A stretch of DNA of 64,000 bases. Origin: Flagellimonas algicola. GTDB lineage: Bacteria; Bacteroidota; Bacteroidia; Flavobacteriales; Flavobacteriaceae. Below the pieces are notes generated by a model, which ran no database searches, was not told where the DNA came from, and saw only the letters and a list, made by a program, of their open reading frames with translations. The stretch spans positions 1,670,657-1,734,656 of the forward strand of contig NZ_VCNI01000001.1 in the NCBI RefSeq assembly GCF_005937185.1, given 5' to 3'. Within the stretch, counting starts at the first letter, position 1, and the number at the start of each line of letters is the position of its first letter. The translations under genes and the position numbers were made by a program. This document shows positions 50,513 through 59,345 of this stretch, one piece after another.

Positions 50513-51058
50513 CTATGCGTATAAAATCAAAAACAACAATGGAAATAAAATTCCGGCAACTGCAAATTTCCAGCCTCTACTTTTAAAGCCATTTTTGCCA
50601 TTGGGAATCAACATTCCGGTAATGGCGATCAGCAACATTGCAGCTCCAAAAATATCTGAATACCAAATCCAAAAGGAATTGGTCGATTTGTGGAGGAACA
50701 TGGTATGTCCAATAAAAGGGACCTTTCGCTTATACTCCAAAAGCCCATTGCCCGTTTTCATGTCCACATCCAAAATCACATTGTCTTTATAGTACACACG
50801 GAGTGTATTATCCCGCACTCGATGCCCGTCGTATTCCACATCCCATTCCTTGGAAAAAGCTTCAATATATTCTTGGGATATATCCGTTGTGCTGGCATCC
50901 AAAGCAATGGCTACTTCTTCACTTTCGTAGGTGTAATCCATGGGATACCAATCCTGTCTGTGATTCAATATGATGCCTGAGAAGGAAAATGCTATAATCA
51001 ACCCCACATAGAAGTAGGCAAAATCCCGATGTAAATTTCTATTGGTAATCTTGTACAT
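50513..51058 (-). CDS. PepSY-associated membrane protein
   Basis: A 181-residue protein. A short N-terminal segment leads into a membrane helix (about residues 13-31) ending G-I-I-L-N-H-R-Q-D-W, a periplasmic PepSY-like region, then two helices near the C-terminus (about 129-150 and 158-180). The L-N-H-R pattern after the first helix and the later F-L-H-K-S-T-N-S-F-W-I-W-Y-S-D are typical of PepSY_TM-type proteins linked to iron/haem reductases. The length fits the short variant of this family. The exact function is unknown. Confidence 0.75.
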   Translation of the reverse strand: MYKITNRNLHRDFAYFYVGLIIAFSFSGIILNHRQDWYPMDYTYESEEVAIALDASTTDISQEYIEAFSKEWDVEYDGHRVRDNTLRVYYKDNVILDVDMKTGNGLLEYKRKVPFIGHTMFLHKSTNSFWIWYSDIFGAAMLLIAITGMLIPNGKNGFKSRGWKFAVAGILFPLLFLILYA

Positions 51059-51199
51059 GAACTATTGTCTTTTAATTTGAATCGAACGCAAAGTAAACAA
51101 TAAACCAGCAAAGAAAACTTCCCAAATAAATCCCGATACCACAATTGTTTAATATTCTGTATATTGAAACGCATCGATTTTCATTAAAACCCATATCCT

Positions 51200-52402
51200 A
51201 TGTTATTGACGGTTAAAAGATTAATTCGTTGGTCTACTTTTATATTGTTTTTGGGGATAATTTCTTGTTCCTCTGGAGGGGATGATACCTCTCCCGACCC
51301 GAATTCCAATCCAGACCCGAATCCCAACCCCAATCCAACTCCGGAATTGACGATTGAGGAAAAGCTGCAGGCCATTATTGATGAAAAAGTGGGTACGGAT
51401 GCTGACAAACTTGTAGGAGTCTCGGTTTCCATCAGAATTAGCGACCAAGAACATTTAAGCTTAACAGGAGGAATTTCCAAACTAGGGGTTCCTGTTACGG
51501 AAGATATGCGATTTGGTGTGGGTAGTATAACCAAAACCGTGGTAGCGGCCACCGTAATGAAGCTTGTGGATGAAGGCTTGCTGACGTTGGAAGACACTAT
51601 TGAAGATTGGTTGACACTCACTTCAGATAATGTGGATAGTTCCATAACCATTTATCAGCTGCTTACCCACTCTTCTGGTTTGACCGGCTATATGTACAAT
51701 GATCTTTGGGCCATGGCAGAAGCTGATTTGGAAACCCCCATCCCACAGGCTACACTTTTTGGGTTTATTGGCCCTCCAGATGCTGAACCCGGGGTTGGTC
51801 ACGATTATTCCAATTCCAATTACCTTATTTTGGGGTTGATTATTGAAGCAGCAACGGGAAAGACCGTTGGAGAGGTAATGCGCGAGAAGTTTTGGACTCC
51901 CCTCAACCTAAATGCCATCTATTTTGGAACAAACGAACCCATAGAGGGTACATGGGCCACTCCGTGGCGGGATGGTGATGACGATGGCGTTTTGGAAGAT
52001 ATTGAAGCTGACTTTGGTCCTGCTTTTCATAGCATTTTCTATTGCGCTGCCGATGTGTTCTCCACCGCTTCCGACCTATCGCAATGGGCACAACATTTGT
52101 ACAATGGAGATGCTGTTTCCGAAGCTTCCAGAACCAATATGATGACAGACCATTACGCCATTCCTGATGCTATCTTTGTAAGTTATGGCCTGGGAACCCG
52201 CGAGGTGGTATTCCATGGCCGATCTACCTACGGACATACCGGTGGAATGCGCGGTTATGGAGCCTACATGTTTTTTGACCCCATTAGCAAAGTCAGTATA
52301 GCTATGCTAAATAACCAAAGCCGATCTGATGATGGGCCATTGTTGAGATATGAGTTGGTGAATGAGCTATTGGAAGAGGTCTTTGCCCATTTCAACATTT
52401 AA
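51200..52402 (+). CDS. Beta-lactamase-fold serine hydrolase, lipoprotein with Pro-Asn-Asp linker
   Basis: A 400-residue class C beta-lactamase-related hydrolase. The leader ends I-I-S-C23, a lipobox, and residues about 31-48 form a repetitive P-D-P-N-P-N-P linker that holds the enzyme away from the membrane. Catalytic motifs are S109-I-T-K112, Y203-S-N205 and H-T-G-G near residue 348. It resembles D-Ala-D-Ala carboxypeptidases, esterases and D-aminopeptidases more than antibiotic-degrading enzymes. A stand-alone gene convergent with the one at 52416. Confidence 0.9.
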   Translation: MLLTVKRLIRWSTFILFLGIISCSSGGDDTSPDPNSNPDPNPNPNPTPELTIEEKLQAIIDEKVGTDADKLVGVSVSIRISDQEHLSLTGGISKLGVPVTEDMRFGVGSITKTVVAATVMKLVDEGLLTLEDTIEDWLTLTSDNVDSSITIYQLLTHSSGLTGYMYNDLWAMAEADLETPIPQATLFGFIGPPDAEPGVGHDYSNSNYLILGLIIEAATGKTVGEVMREKFWTPLNLNAIYFGTNEPIEGTWATPWRDGDDDGVLEDIEADFGPAFHSIFYCAADVFSTASDLSQWAQHLYNGDAVSEASRTNMMTDHYAIPDAIFVSYGLGTREVVFHGRSTYGHTGGMRGYGAYMFFDPISKVSIAMLNNQSRSDDGPLLRYELVNELLEEVFAHFNI

Positions 52403-52415
52403 TTGGACTGCACTT

Positions 52416-53021
52416 TTATTTACCTGCTAAGGAATCAATTGTCTTTTGGGCTTTTTCCAAGGCCTGCTCCAACTGTTGGTTTTCTTCTTGGTAATGGGAG
52501 CGAAGCGCTTCCATTTTACGCTCAAATTCGTCAACAGGAACATAGTCTGGTTTCAAAAAAGCATTGTTGACCAGACTGAACAAGGTGAACAAAAAACTCA
52601 CCACCACTGCAGAAATAAGTACTATTAACAGGGTTTTCTCCTTTTTCAAAACCGGCGATTTTTCTTTTCCAAGAAGTTTTTCCCCCTTGGAACTTTTTTC
52701 ATCTCGGGATAACTGGGTCAAAAAAGTGTCCCATTTTTCCTCTTCCACCACGTGCATATCCATAAATCCGCCCTCGTCAAGGAAGTGCTGGGTTTTGGAA
52801 GTGGAGGCCAGCATAAACATGGCTACTCCATTTCCTGCCATGATATCCAATAATCCGTTGTCGTATTCTTGGATTTCCTTGATCAGCTTTTGAACAAAAT
52901 CCAGGCTATAGTTGGGACGAAGGAACTCATCGTAAAGCACCTGAACCTCAAAGTAATCCCTTCGCTTCAGGGCATACTCCAAAAAACGGTCTTTTAATTC
53001 GGCTTTGAAAAATTCGCCCAT
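52416..53021 (-). CDS. Hypothetical single-span membrane protein with coiled coil
   Basis: A 201-residue protein of unrecognised family. The N-terminal about 125 residues are cytoplasmic-looking and helical, one membrane helix lies at about 130-151, and the C-terminal segment (about 163-199) is charged with heptad-like Leu/Gln spacing, suggesting a coiled coil outside the membrane. It is 154 bases upstream of clpS on the same strand. The layout suggests a sensor or division/envelope factor, but nothing further is supported. Confidence 0.6.
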   Translation of the reverse strand: MGEFFKAELKDRFLEYALKRRDYFEVQVLYDEFLRPNYSLDFVQKLIKEIQEYDNGLLDIMAGNGVAMFMLASTSKTQHFLDEGGFMDMHVVEEEKWDTFLTQLSRDEKSSKGEKLLGKEKSPVLKKEKTLLIVLISAVVVSFLFTLFSLVNNAFLKPDYVPVDEFERKMEALRSHYQEENQQLEQALEKAQKTIDSLAGK

Positions 53022-53175
53022 TTCCGGTACAGGGGTTAAAGGTTTGGTGAATTAATCCTTGGAGTAAATTTAAGGCTTAGCCCAATGGTGGACAATAGTA
53101 ATAATGTAAAGAATAGGTAATATTTTATCCTTTACAACACCAAAGTAGGATACTCGCTAGATTAATAAGGAAAAA

Positions 53176-53451
53176 CTAAACGATTTCAGCACTTAAACCC
53201 GCTTGAAGCAATCGGGTACATCTCGGTTTAAGGTCGTTGTATTCTCCAGTTTTGACGGTACACTTACCATTGTAATGCACGATCAAGGAACATTGTTCGG
53301 CTTGTTCCGGAGTATGGTCACACACGGCAATTAAGGTTTCAATGACATGATCAAAAGTGTTCACATCATCATTGAACAGGACAATCTCACTCTGCTTGAC
53401 CACTTCTTCTTCCAGAAGCAGTTCCTCCGAAACTTTTTCCTTGATCCCCAT
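53176..53451 (-). CDS. clpS: ATP-dependent Clp protease adaptor ClpS
   Basis: A 91-residue protein with the ClpS core: I-V-L-F-N-D-D-V-N-T-F-D-H-V-I at about residues 23-37, the N-end-rule degron-binding pocket, and H-Y-N-G-K-C-T-V-K-T-G later. It delivers proteins with destabilising N-terminal residues to ClpAP/ClpCP. It lies 20 bases downstream of prmA, a common flavobacterial order (tpiA-prmA-clpS). Confidence 0.95.
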   Translation of the reverse strand: MGIKEKVSEELLLEEEVVKQSEIVLFNDDVNTFDHVIETLIAVCDHTPEQAEQCSLIVHYNGKCTVKTGEYNDLKPRCTRLLQAGLSAEIV

Positions 53452-53471
53452 GGGTTTAGTATTACCAAAAC

Positions 53472-54302
53472 CTAATTTACATATTTTGCTGAAACCCAGT
53501 TGTTCTTTTCTAAATTTTTAACGAATTCCAATCCATAGCTATCACATTTTGAGGATATTACATCCAAATCCTCCCTATAAAAGCCACTTAAGTAAAGTTC
53601 TCCATCCTTATTCAAACATTCATGGTAAATGGGAATATCGGACAAAAGTATGTTTCTGTTGATGTTGGCTAGGATTATATCGTATTTCTTGCCTGATAAA
53701 ATGGAACTATCGCCTTGATAGACTTCAATTTTACAGTTGTTGCGTTCCACATTTTCCTTTGAGTTCAAAAAACACCACTCGTCAATATCAATAGCATCCA
53801 CTTGGGTAGCGCCTTTCATTTTAGCCAGAATAGCCAAGACCCCTGTCCCACAGCCCATATCAAGAACGGATTTCCCCTTAATCGGGTTCTCCAAAATATG
53901 TTGTAGCATCATGTGAGTAGTTTCATGATGCCCTGTCCCAAAGCTCATTTTGGGCTCAATAACAATATCAAACTCCACATTTTCGGATGGATGGAAAGGT
54001 GCCCGAATCATGCATTGGTCCCCCACATTGATGGGATGAAAGTTCCTTTCCCATTCAGCATTCCAGTTTTGTTGTGCTATCTCCTTGGATTTACAGGAAA
54101 TGTTTACCTCATCATTATTTAGGGTGGAAATAGCATCCAAAATACTTTCCCTCCAATCGTTTTTAAGGATATAGGCCAACAAAAGCTCGTCCTCCTCCAC
54201 AAAACTTTCAAAACCCACCTCACCCAATTCCGCGATCAAAATCTCGGTCCAAGGGGTTGCCGGCTGGATCTTAAACTGATATTCGATATATATCGAAGAC
54301 AC
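53472..54302 (-). CDS. prmA: Ribosomal protein L11 methyltransferase
   Basis: A 276-residue methyltransferase. The SAM-binding motif I is S-V-L-D-M-G-C-G-T-G-V-L-A-I-L-A near residue 143-158, preceded by M-S-F-G-T-G-H-H-E-T-T, the PrmA signature, and followed by the motif IV-like I-I-L-A-N-I-N-R-N. It methylates lysines on ribosomal protein L11. Located between tpiA (9 bases upstream) and clpS. Slightly short for the family but complete. Confidence 0.95.
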   Translation of the reverse strand: MSSIYIEYQFKIQPATPWTEILIAELGEVGFESFVEEDELLLAYILKNDWRESILDAISTLNNDEVNISCKSKEIAQQNWNAEWERNFHPINVGDQCMIRAPFHPSENVEFDIVIEPKMSFGTGHHETTHMMLQHILENPIKGKSVLDMGCGTGVLAILAKMKGATQVDAIDIDEWCFLNSKENVERNNCKIEVYQGDSSILSGKKYDIILANINRNILLSDIPIYHECLNKDGELYLSGFYREDLDVISSKCDSYGLEFVKNLEKNNWVSAKYVN

Positions 54303-54311
54303 TTTGCGGAA

Positions 54312-55061
54312 TTAAATAGCCTTGATAATGGCGATGAAATCGTCCGCCTTTAAGGAGGCACCGCCGATAAGTCCACCGTCCACGTCGGGTTTTCCAAAAA
54401 TATCCCCAGCATTTCCAGGTTTTACACTTCCTCCATAAAGAATGGATACCTCATCCGAAATGTCAGCACCATAGGAATCTGTAATGGTTTTTCGGATAAA
54501 CGCGTGCATCTCTTGGGCCTGTTCTGGGCTAGCAGTTTCTCCAGTTCCGATGGCCCAAACCGGTTCGTATGCCAAAACAATATTCTTCCAGGCCGTGGCA
54601 TCCAAATCAAACAAAGCATTTTTCAGTTGACTTTCCACTACGGAAAAATGGTTACCTGATTTACGCTCTTCCAATTCTTCCCCAAAGCAAAAAATTATGG
54701 TCATGTCCTTTTCCAAGGCGGCCTGCACTTTTTTGGACAACAGTGCATCATCCTCTCCAAAGTAGGCACGTCTTTCAGAATGTCCCAAGATGACCGTGTC
54801 CACATGGATGTTCATTAACATATCGGCCGAGATTTCGCCTGTATATGCTCCACTTTCAGCAAAGTGCATGTTCTGAGCTGCAACTTTTATGGCCGAGGAC
54901 TGCAAATTTCTTTGTGCCGTGGTCAAATTAACAAAGGTAGGGGCCACTACCACCTCAGCATGGGTGTCAGGTAATTTAGCGGAGAGTTCTGACAGTAAAG
55001 CTTCGGTTTGCTCCAGATTATTGTTCATTTTCCAGTTGCCTGCTACTATTTTCTTTCTCAT
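54312..55061 (-). CDS. tpiA: Triosephosphate isomerase
   Basis: A 249-residue TIM barrel with all landmarks: V-A-G-N-W-K-M-N at the N-terminus (Asn and Lys), I-L-G-H-S-E-R-R (catalytic His), A-Y-E-P-V-W-A-I-G-T-G (catalytic Glu and mobile loop), and I-L-Y-G-G-S-V-K-P-G-N. It interconverts dihydroxyacetone phosphate and glyceraldehyde 3-phosphate, and so also handles the DHAP made by the inositol operon. A 50-base gap separates it from the DoxX-type gene upstream. Confidence 0.98.
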   Translation of the reverse strand: MRKKIVAGNWKMNNNLEQTEALLSELSAKLPDTHAEVVVAPTFVNLTTAQRNLQSSAIKVAAQNMHFAESGAYTGEISADMLMNIHVDTVILGHSERRAYFGEDDALLSKKVQAALEKDMTIIFCFGEELEERKSGNHFSVVESQLKNALFDLDATAWKNIVLAYEPVWAIGTGETASPEQAQEMHAFIRKTITDSYGADISDEVSILYGGSVKPGNAGDIFGKPDVDGGLIGGASLKADDFIAIIKAI

Positions 55062-55111
55062 CGTGTTTTCGTTTGTTGGTTTTAATTTATTGTTGGTTGT
55101 CAGTAGTTGTT

Positions 55112-56209
55112 TTAATTGTATTCCAGCTCATCAAAGTCGTTGTAATGTACTTTTTGGACTATGGTGCCTCGATTTAATACCAATATGGCCGGATTGGATC
55201 GTACTATAGTTTTTAAGGTCGTTTCGTCTGTAAAATAAAAGTCAAAGTTAAGTTCAAATTTGGATTTAAGTGCCTTGGTTTGGGTATCACTTGAGGCCGA
55301 CATTCCAATTACTTTATATCCTTTGGACATTGCTTCGACAGCGACCTCCGCAACCTTTTCAAAATAATCTATGTTGCTTTTGGCCAAATCATAGGCAATG
55401 ACCATGACCAATTTGTCCTCTTCCAAGAGTTCCGCCGCAAAGTCTGTCCCTTGTTGTTCAATGGTGAAATCGTGTATGGGAGGTTCATAGCCTTTTTGGA
55501 TTTCCGTGGTTTCCACATCCACAAATTCTCCATCAACAGAAGGGTACTCCCCATTGGTCATTATAATTTTATCCTCACCGTTCACCTTAAACCTCCATGC
55601 ATATTCATAAAGCGGTTTGGGAGCATCTTCAGGAACCGACATTCCATCCTGAATATTGGCCCCAATTTTATAAGGTCTGAAATCAACCGATGGGAGATGA
55701 TTCAGCACGTGATTTGCGAACAGCGCACAAGCAATCAGTGATACTCCGCCTAAAATCCAATTTACTTTGGAATTGAACAAGGGTTTAATAAAGTTTCTGC
55801 CAATGAACAATATCAGAATAAATACCAATAAAATTAAGTCTTTGGTAAACGATTCCCACGGGGTTAGTTTGATGGCATCCCCAAAGCAACCGCAATCCGT
55901 CACTTTGTTGAAATAGGCCGAATAGAAGGTCAGAAATGTAAAAAACACAATCATCAACAGCAGGCTCCAAATGGTAAACTTTGGTTTGAAACCGATCAAC
56001 AAGAGAATTCCAAGGAGCACCTCAACAATCACCACAAAAATTGAAATTGCCAATGCCAAAGGCATTAAAAAAGGTAGATCCAACACCCCTTGGCTAAAAT
56101 ATTCTTCCAGTTTAAAGGAAAAACCGACAGGGTCGTTCAGCTTAATGAGTCCGCTTATTATAAATAAGACCCCAACAACAATCCGGGAAATCCAAACCAA
56201 ATATTTCAT
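55112..56209 (-). CDS. DoxX-family membrane protein (BT_3928-like) with thioredoxin-like tail
   Basis: A 365-residue protein with four N-terminal membrane helices of DoxX type (about residues 5-130, including V-V-G-V-L-F-I-I-S-G-L-I-K-L-N-D-P), the motif D-C-G-C-F-G-D-A-I-K, and a further helix near residue 150. The C-terminal half looks like a thioredoxin-fold domain (V-M-V-I-A-Y-D-L-A and F-Y-F-T-D-E-T-T-L-K), but the usual CxxC pair is not seen. In Bacteroidota this gene commonly precedes tpiA and follows a DUF1599 gene, as here. Function is unproven; quinone- or redox-related roles have been suggested for DoxX proteins. Confidence 0.85.
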   Translation of the reverse strand: MKYLVWISRIVVGVLFIISGLIKLNDPVGFSFKLEEYFSQGVLDLPFLMPLALAISIFVVIVEVLLGILLLIGFKPKFTIWSLLLMIVFFTFLTFYSAYFNKVTDCGCFGDAIKLTPWESFTKDLILLVFILILFIGRNFIKPLFNSKVNWILGGVSLIACALFANHVLNHLPSVDFRPYKIGANIQDGMSVPEDAPKPLYEYAWRFKVNGEDKIIMTNGEYPSVDGEFVDVETTEIQKGYEPPIHDFTIEQQGTDFAAELLEEDKLVMVIAYDLAKSNIDYFEKVAEVAVEAMSKGYKVIGMSASSDTQTKALKSKFELNFDFYFTDETTLKTIVRSNPAILVLNRGTIVQKVHYNDFDELEYN

Positions 56210-56273
56210 ATTTCTTTAAAATAAAAATCCAAATACAAGTTCAAGCTCAACTTCAAGTTCAAATGACTATTGG

Positions 56274-56819
56274 TTATTTGGAATTTTGATTTAAGTGTAT
56301 CAATGCAAAAACAGCATAGTTGATTATATCCTGATAATTGGCATCAATCCCTTCACTGACCAAGGTCTCTCCTTGATTATTCTCTATTTGCTTGACTCGA
56401 AGCAGTTTTTGCAAAATCAAATCTGTTAGGGAACTCACCCGCATATCGCGCCAGGCCTCCCCATAATCATGATTTTTGTTTTCCATTAAGGATTTTGTAA
56501 TCAACACCTCTTCATCATATAAAGCGACGGCCGAATCTTTATCCAAATCCGGCTGTTCGGCCACGCCCTTTTTCAGCTGTATTAGGGCCATAATGGCATA
56601 GTTGATGATTCCCACAAATTCAGATTGCTCTCCCTCATCCACTTTTCGCACCTCATTTTGCTGTAAACTGCGGATACGCTGTGCCTTGATAAATATTTGA
56701 TCAGTAAGCGATGGGAGACGCAATATGCGCCATGCTGTTCCGTAATCTTTGGTCTTTTTTAAGAAGAGGTCACGACAGGTGGTGATTACCGCATCGAATT
56801 GTTGGGAAGTCTGCTGCAT
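56274..56819 (-). CDS. DUF1599-family protein with internal duplication
   Basis: A 181-residue cytoplasmic protein made of two similar halves. K-K-T-K-D-Y-G-T-A-W-R-I-L-R-L-P-S-L-T-D-Q-I matches K-N-H-D-Y-G-E-A-W-R-D-M-R-V-S-S-L-T-D-L-I, and each is followed by an I-I-N-Y-A-[IV]-[MF]-A-L-I-x-L segment. This matches the DUF1599 family, which is related to nucleotide-binding helical proteins of the MazG/dUTPase-like type. It sits in the conserved flavobacterial neighbourhood DUF1599-DoxX-tpiA and is divergent from folP. Activity unknown. Confidence 0.85.
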   Translation of the reverse strand: MQQTSQQFDAVITTCRDLFLKKTKDYGTAWRILRLPSLTDQIFIKAQRIRSLQQNEVRKVDEGEQSEFVGIINYAIMALIQLKKGVAEQPDLDKDSAVALYDEEVLITKSLMENKNHDYGEAWRDMRVSSLTDLILQKLLRVKQIENNQGETLVSEGIDANYQDIINYAVFALIHLNQNSK

Positions 56820-56913
56820 CTATTCTTGCTAATTTGCGTAAATTTCGTCCAAACTTTGGGCTCTCATGAAGCCTTGCCAAAGATAATCAAACCCAACAAA
56901 GCACCTATTTTTT

Positions 56914-57747
56914 ATGACGATAAACTGCAAGGGAGAGCTTATTGATCTAAGCCAACCCAAGGTCATGGGAATTCTGAACCTTACCCCCGACTCATTTTAT
57001 GACGGAGGGAAATACAAGGATGAAAAAACCATTTTACTTCAAGTAGAACAAATGTTGGCGAACGGGGCGACCTTTATCGACATGGGAGCTTATAGTTCGC
57101 GACCAGGAGCTGAACATGTCCCCGAAGACCAGGAGCTTCAAAGAATGCTCCCCATTTTGGACCTGATTCTGAAACACTACCCTGAAACTTTCATTTCCAT
57201 AGACACCTTTAGCAGTAAGGTTGCCAAACACTGCATTGAGTCAGGAGCCGCTATAATCAATGACATTTCTGCAGGAAATTTGGATGATAGGATGTTCCAA
57301 ACTGTAGCCGAATACCAGGTGCCATATGTTATGATGCATTTGAAGGGCACACCGCAATCCATGCAAAAATTGGCCACGTATGATGATTTGATCAAGGATT
57401 TGAAGCTGTATTTTGCCCAAAAAATCAAAACCGCGACAAGCTTAAAAATCAACGACATCATAATTGATCCCGGTTTTGGATTTGCCAAGACAACATCACA
57501 AAACTTCACTTTGCTCAATCATTTGAATCTGTTTCAAACTTTTGGTTTACCTCTTTTGATTGGACTTAGCCGAAAATCCATGATCTATAAAGTTCTAGAA
57601 TCTTCTTCCAAAGAGGCTTTGAACGGAACTACCGTGCTGCATACGGTGGCTTTACTAAAGGGTGCCAATATTCTACGTGTCCACGATGTGAAAGAGGCGT
57701 TGGAATCCGTTACCCTGATTGAGGAACTCAAAGCCAATTCGCACTAA
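56914..57747 (+). CDS. folP: Dihydropteroate synthase
   Basis: A 277-residue enzyme with V-M-G-I-L-N-L-T-P-D-S-F-Y-D-G-G, I-D-M-G-A-Y-S-S-R-P-G-A, I-I-D-P-G-F-G-F-A-K-T and L-I-G-L-S-R-K-S-M-I, the conserved pterin- and PABA-binding segments. It condenses 6-hydroxymethyl-dihydropterin diphosphate with p-aminobenzoate in folate synthesis and is the sulfonamide target. It is followed 44 bases later by cdaA on the same strand, a frequent pairing in Bacteroidota. Confidence 0.97.
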   Translation: MTINCKGELIDLSQPKVMGILNLTPDSFYDGGKYKDEKTILLQVEQMLANGATFIDMGAYSSRPGAEHVPEDQELQRMLPILDLILKHYPETFISIDTFSSKVAKHCIESGAAIINDISAGNLDDRMFQTVAEYQVPYVMMHLKGTPQSMQKLATYDDLIKDLKLYFAQKIKTATSLKINDIIIDPGFGFAKTTSQNFTLLNHLNLFQTFGLPLLIGLSRKSMIYKVLESSSKEALNGTTVLHTVALLKGANILRVHDVKEALESVTLIEELKANSH

Positions 57748-57791
57748 TTTGATGTTCTGCGATTTTTGCTAATTTTACAAAAACACTGCGG

Positions 57792-58577
57792 TTGGATTTT
57801 CTAAATTTTATTGAATTTAAGATTACCGATGTCATAGACATCGTGCTAGTAGCCGCACTACTCTACTATATTTACAAATTGGTCAAGGGAACGGTGGCCA
57901 TCAACATTTTTATCGGGATTGTGATTGTTTGGGCGCTTTGGAAGCTTACGGAGCTGTTACAAATGAAAATGATCAGTAGTATGGTAGGTGGTTTTATGAA
58001 CATTGGACTGATTGCCTTGATCATTGTGTTTCAACAAGAAATACGAAAGTTTTTGTTGATGATCGGGTCTACCAATTTTGCTTCCAAAAGAAATTTCACC
58101 CGGCATTTCAAGTTCTTGAAGCAAGAGGCCCTGCCCACGGATACCAATGTTGATGCCGTTGTGGGTGCCTGTGAAAAAATGGGGATGTCCAAAACCGGTG
58201 CTATTTTAGTGATGGAGCGTACCAATTCACTCGACTTTTTTAAGTCCTCGGGAGATTCCATGAATATTGAAATCACCCAACCCATTTTGGAAAGTATCTT
58301 TTTCAAAAACAGCCCGCTCCATGATGGTGCTGCTATTATTCAAGATAACTATATAACCGCCACACGCGTTATACTTCCGGTTTCCAATGACAGGAACATT
58401 CCACTACGATTTGGATTGCGACATAGAGCTGCCGTGGGAATCACGGAAAAAACAGATGCGGTCTGTCTGGTGGTGAGTGAAGAAACCGGTTCCATTTCCT
58501 ATATTAAAAATGGAGAATTTGTTCCGTTCAAAGGTCTGGATGCGTTGATTGCCATGATCAAAAAGGATTTGGAATAA
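57792..58577 (+). CDS. cdaA: Diadenylate cyclase (CdaA/DisA_N), TTG start
   Basis: A 261-residue membrane-bound c-di-AMP synthase. Three N-terminal helices (about residues 12-90) lead to the DAC domain with the catalytic D178-G-A180 in L-H-D-G-A-A-I-I and R210-H-R212 in R-F-G-L-R-H-R-A-A-V-G. It makes cyclic di-AMP from two ATP. The frame begins with TTG at 57792 because no ATG lies near the expected N-terminus. The next gene starts directly at the base after its stop codon. Confidence 0.95.
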   Translation: MDFLNFIEFKITDVIDIVLVAALLYYIYKLVKGTVAINIFIGIVIVWALWKLTELLQMKMISSMVGGFMNIGLIALIIVFQQEIRKFLLMIGSTNFASKRNFTRHFKFLKQEALPTDTNVDAVVGACEKMGMSKTGAILVMERTNSLDFFKSSGDSMNIEITQPILESIFFKNSPLHDGAAIIQDNYITATRVILPVSNDRNIPLRFGLRHRAAVGITEKTDAVCLVVSEETGSISYIKNGEFVPFKGLDALIAMIKKDLE

Positions 58578-59345
58578 ATGGTTTGTAAAAACTGCAATCA
58601 CGCCCTTGTGCCAGAGGATCACTACTGCCGTAATTGTGGTGCCAAGGTGATCCAAAACAGGCTTACCCTTAAAAATGTATGGCATGATCTTGGCCAGCAA
58701 GTTTTTAACCTGGACAATACCTTTCTCAGAACTTTTAGGGAACTTTTTACAAAACCGGAGGTGGTAGTTGCCACCTACATTGCCGGAACACGCAAAAGAT
58801 ATATGAACCCCATCAGCTATTTTGCTATCGCAATTACGCTTTCTGGACTGATGTTTTTTGTACTCCGGGATATCTACGACCTAAATCTCACCCAAAGCAG
58901 CTTTAATGATGAAACAGCACCACAACTGAATTATGTGTTCGATTTCCAAGCGCTTCTGGCCTATCTGAGCATGCCCCTTTATGCCCTAATGACTTGGATG
59001 CTCTTTAGTGCCACCAAGAAATTCAATTATACAGAGCATTTGGTAGCGAACGCCTACATTATTGGTCAAACATCTTATGTCCAGGTCTTTACCTATATAT
59101 TCTTTTTGGGCCTTTTCCCCATCAAATTTGACATATTCAATTTTGCATTCCTAATTGTTATAGTAGTTTACCAGTTCTATGCCTTGGGAAGATTGCACCA
59201 CTTAGGTTTTTGGAGTACATTTTGGAGGGCCTTGATCTATTTTTTCCTATTGATTATAGTCATGATGGGAATAGGAGTCGTCATTTTCCTGATCAGTTTA
59301 TCGACGGGAATGGTAAATTTGGAAGATTTTGCGCCTAAATCTTAA
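58578..59345 (+). CDS. DUF3667-like zinc-ribbon membrane protein
   Basis: A 255-residue protein beginning with a zinc ribbon, C-K-N-C-N-H-A then Y-C-R-N-C-G-A-K, followed by several membrane helices (from about residue 80) typical of the DUF3667 family. The ATG follows the cdaA stop without any gap, so both are probably translated together. Its 3' end overlaps the 3' end of the convergent ABC transporter gene by four bases. Function unknown; a link to c-di-AMP signalling is only positional. Confidence 0.8.
   Translation: MVCKNCNHALVPEDHYCRNCGAKVIQNRLTLKNVWHDLGQQVFNLDNTFLRTFRELFTKPEVVVATYIAGTRKRYMNPISYFAIAITLSGLMFFVLRDIYDLNLTQSSFNDETAPQLNYVFDFQALLAYLSMPLYALMTWMLFSATKKFNYTEHLVANAYIIGQTSYVQVFTYIFFLGLFPIKFDIFNFAFLIVIVVYQFYALGRLHHLGFWSTFWRALIYFFLLIIVMMGIGVVIFLISLSTGMVNLEDFAPKS

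Noticed and set aside
51290..51350. Short tandem-like repeats resembling a repeat array
   Set aside because: They encode the Pro-Asn-Asp linker of a lipoprotein, are imperfect and have no spacers, so they are not a CRISPR array.
56230..56270. Short TTCAAG/TTCAAC direct repeats
   Set aside because: A low-complexity intergenic stretch of about 40 bases with no flanking signature of mobility or regulation.
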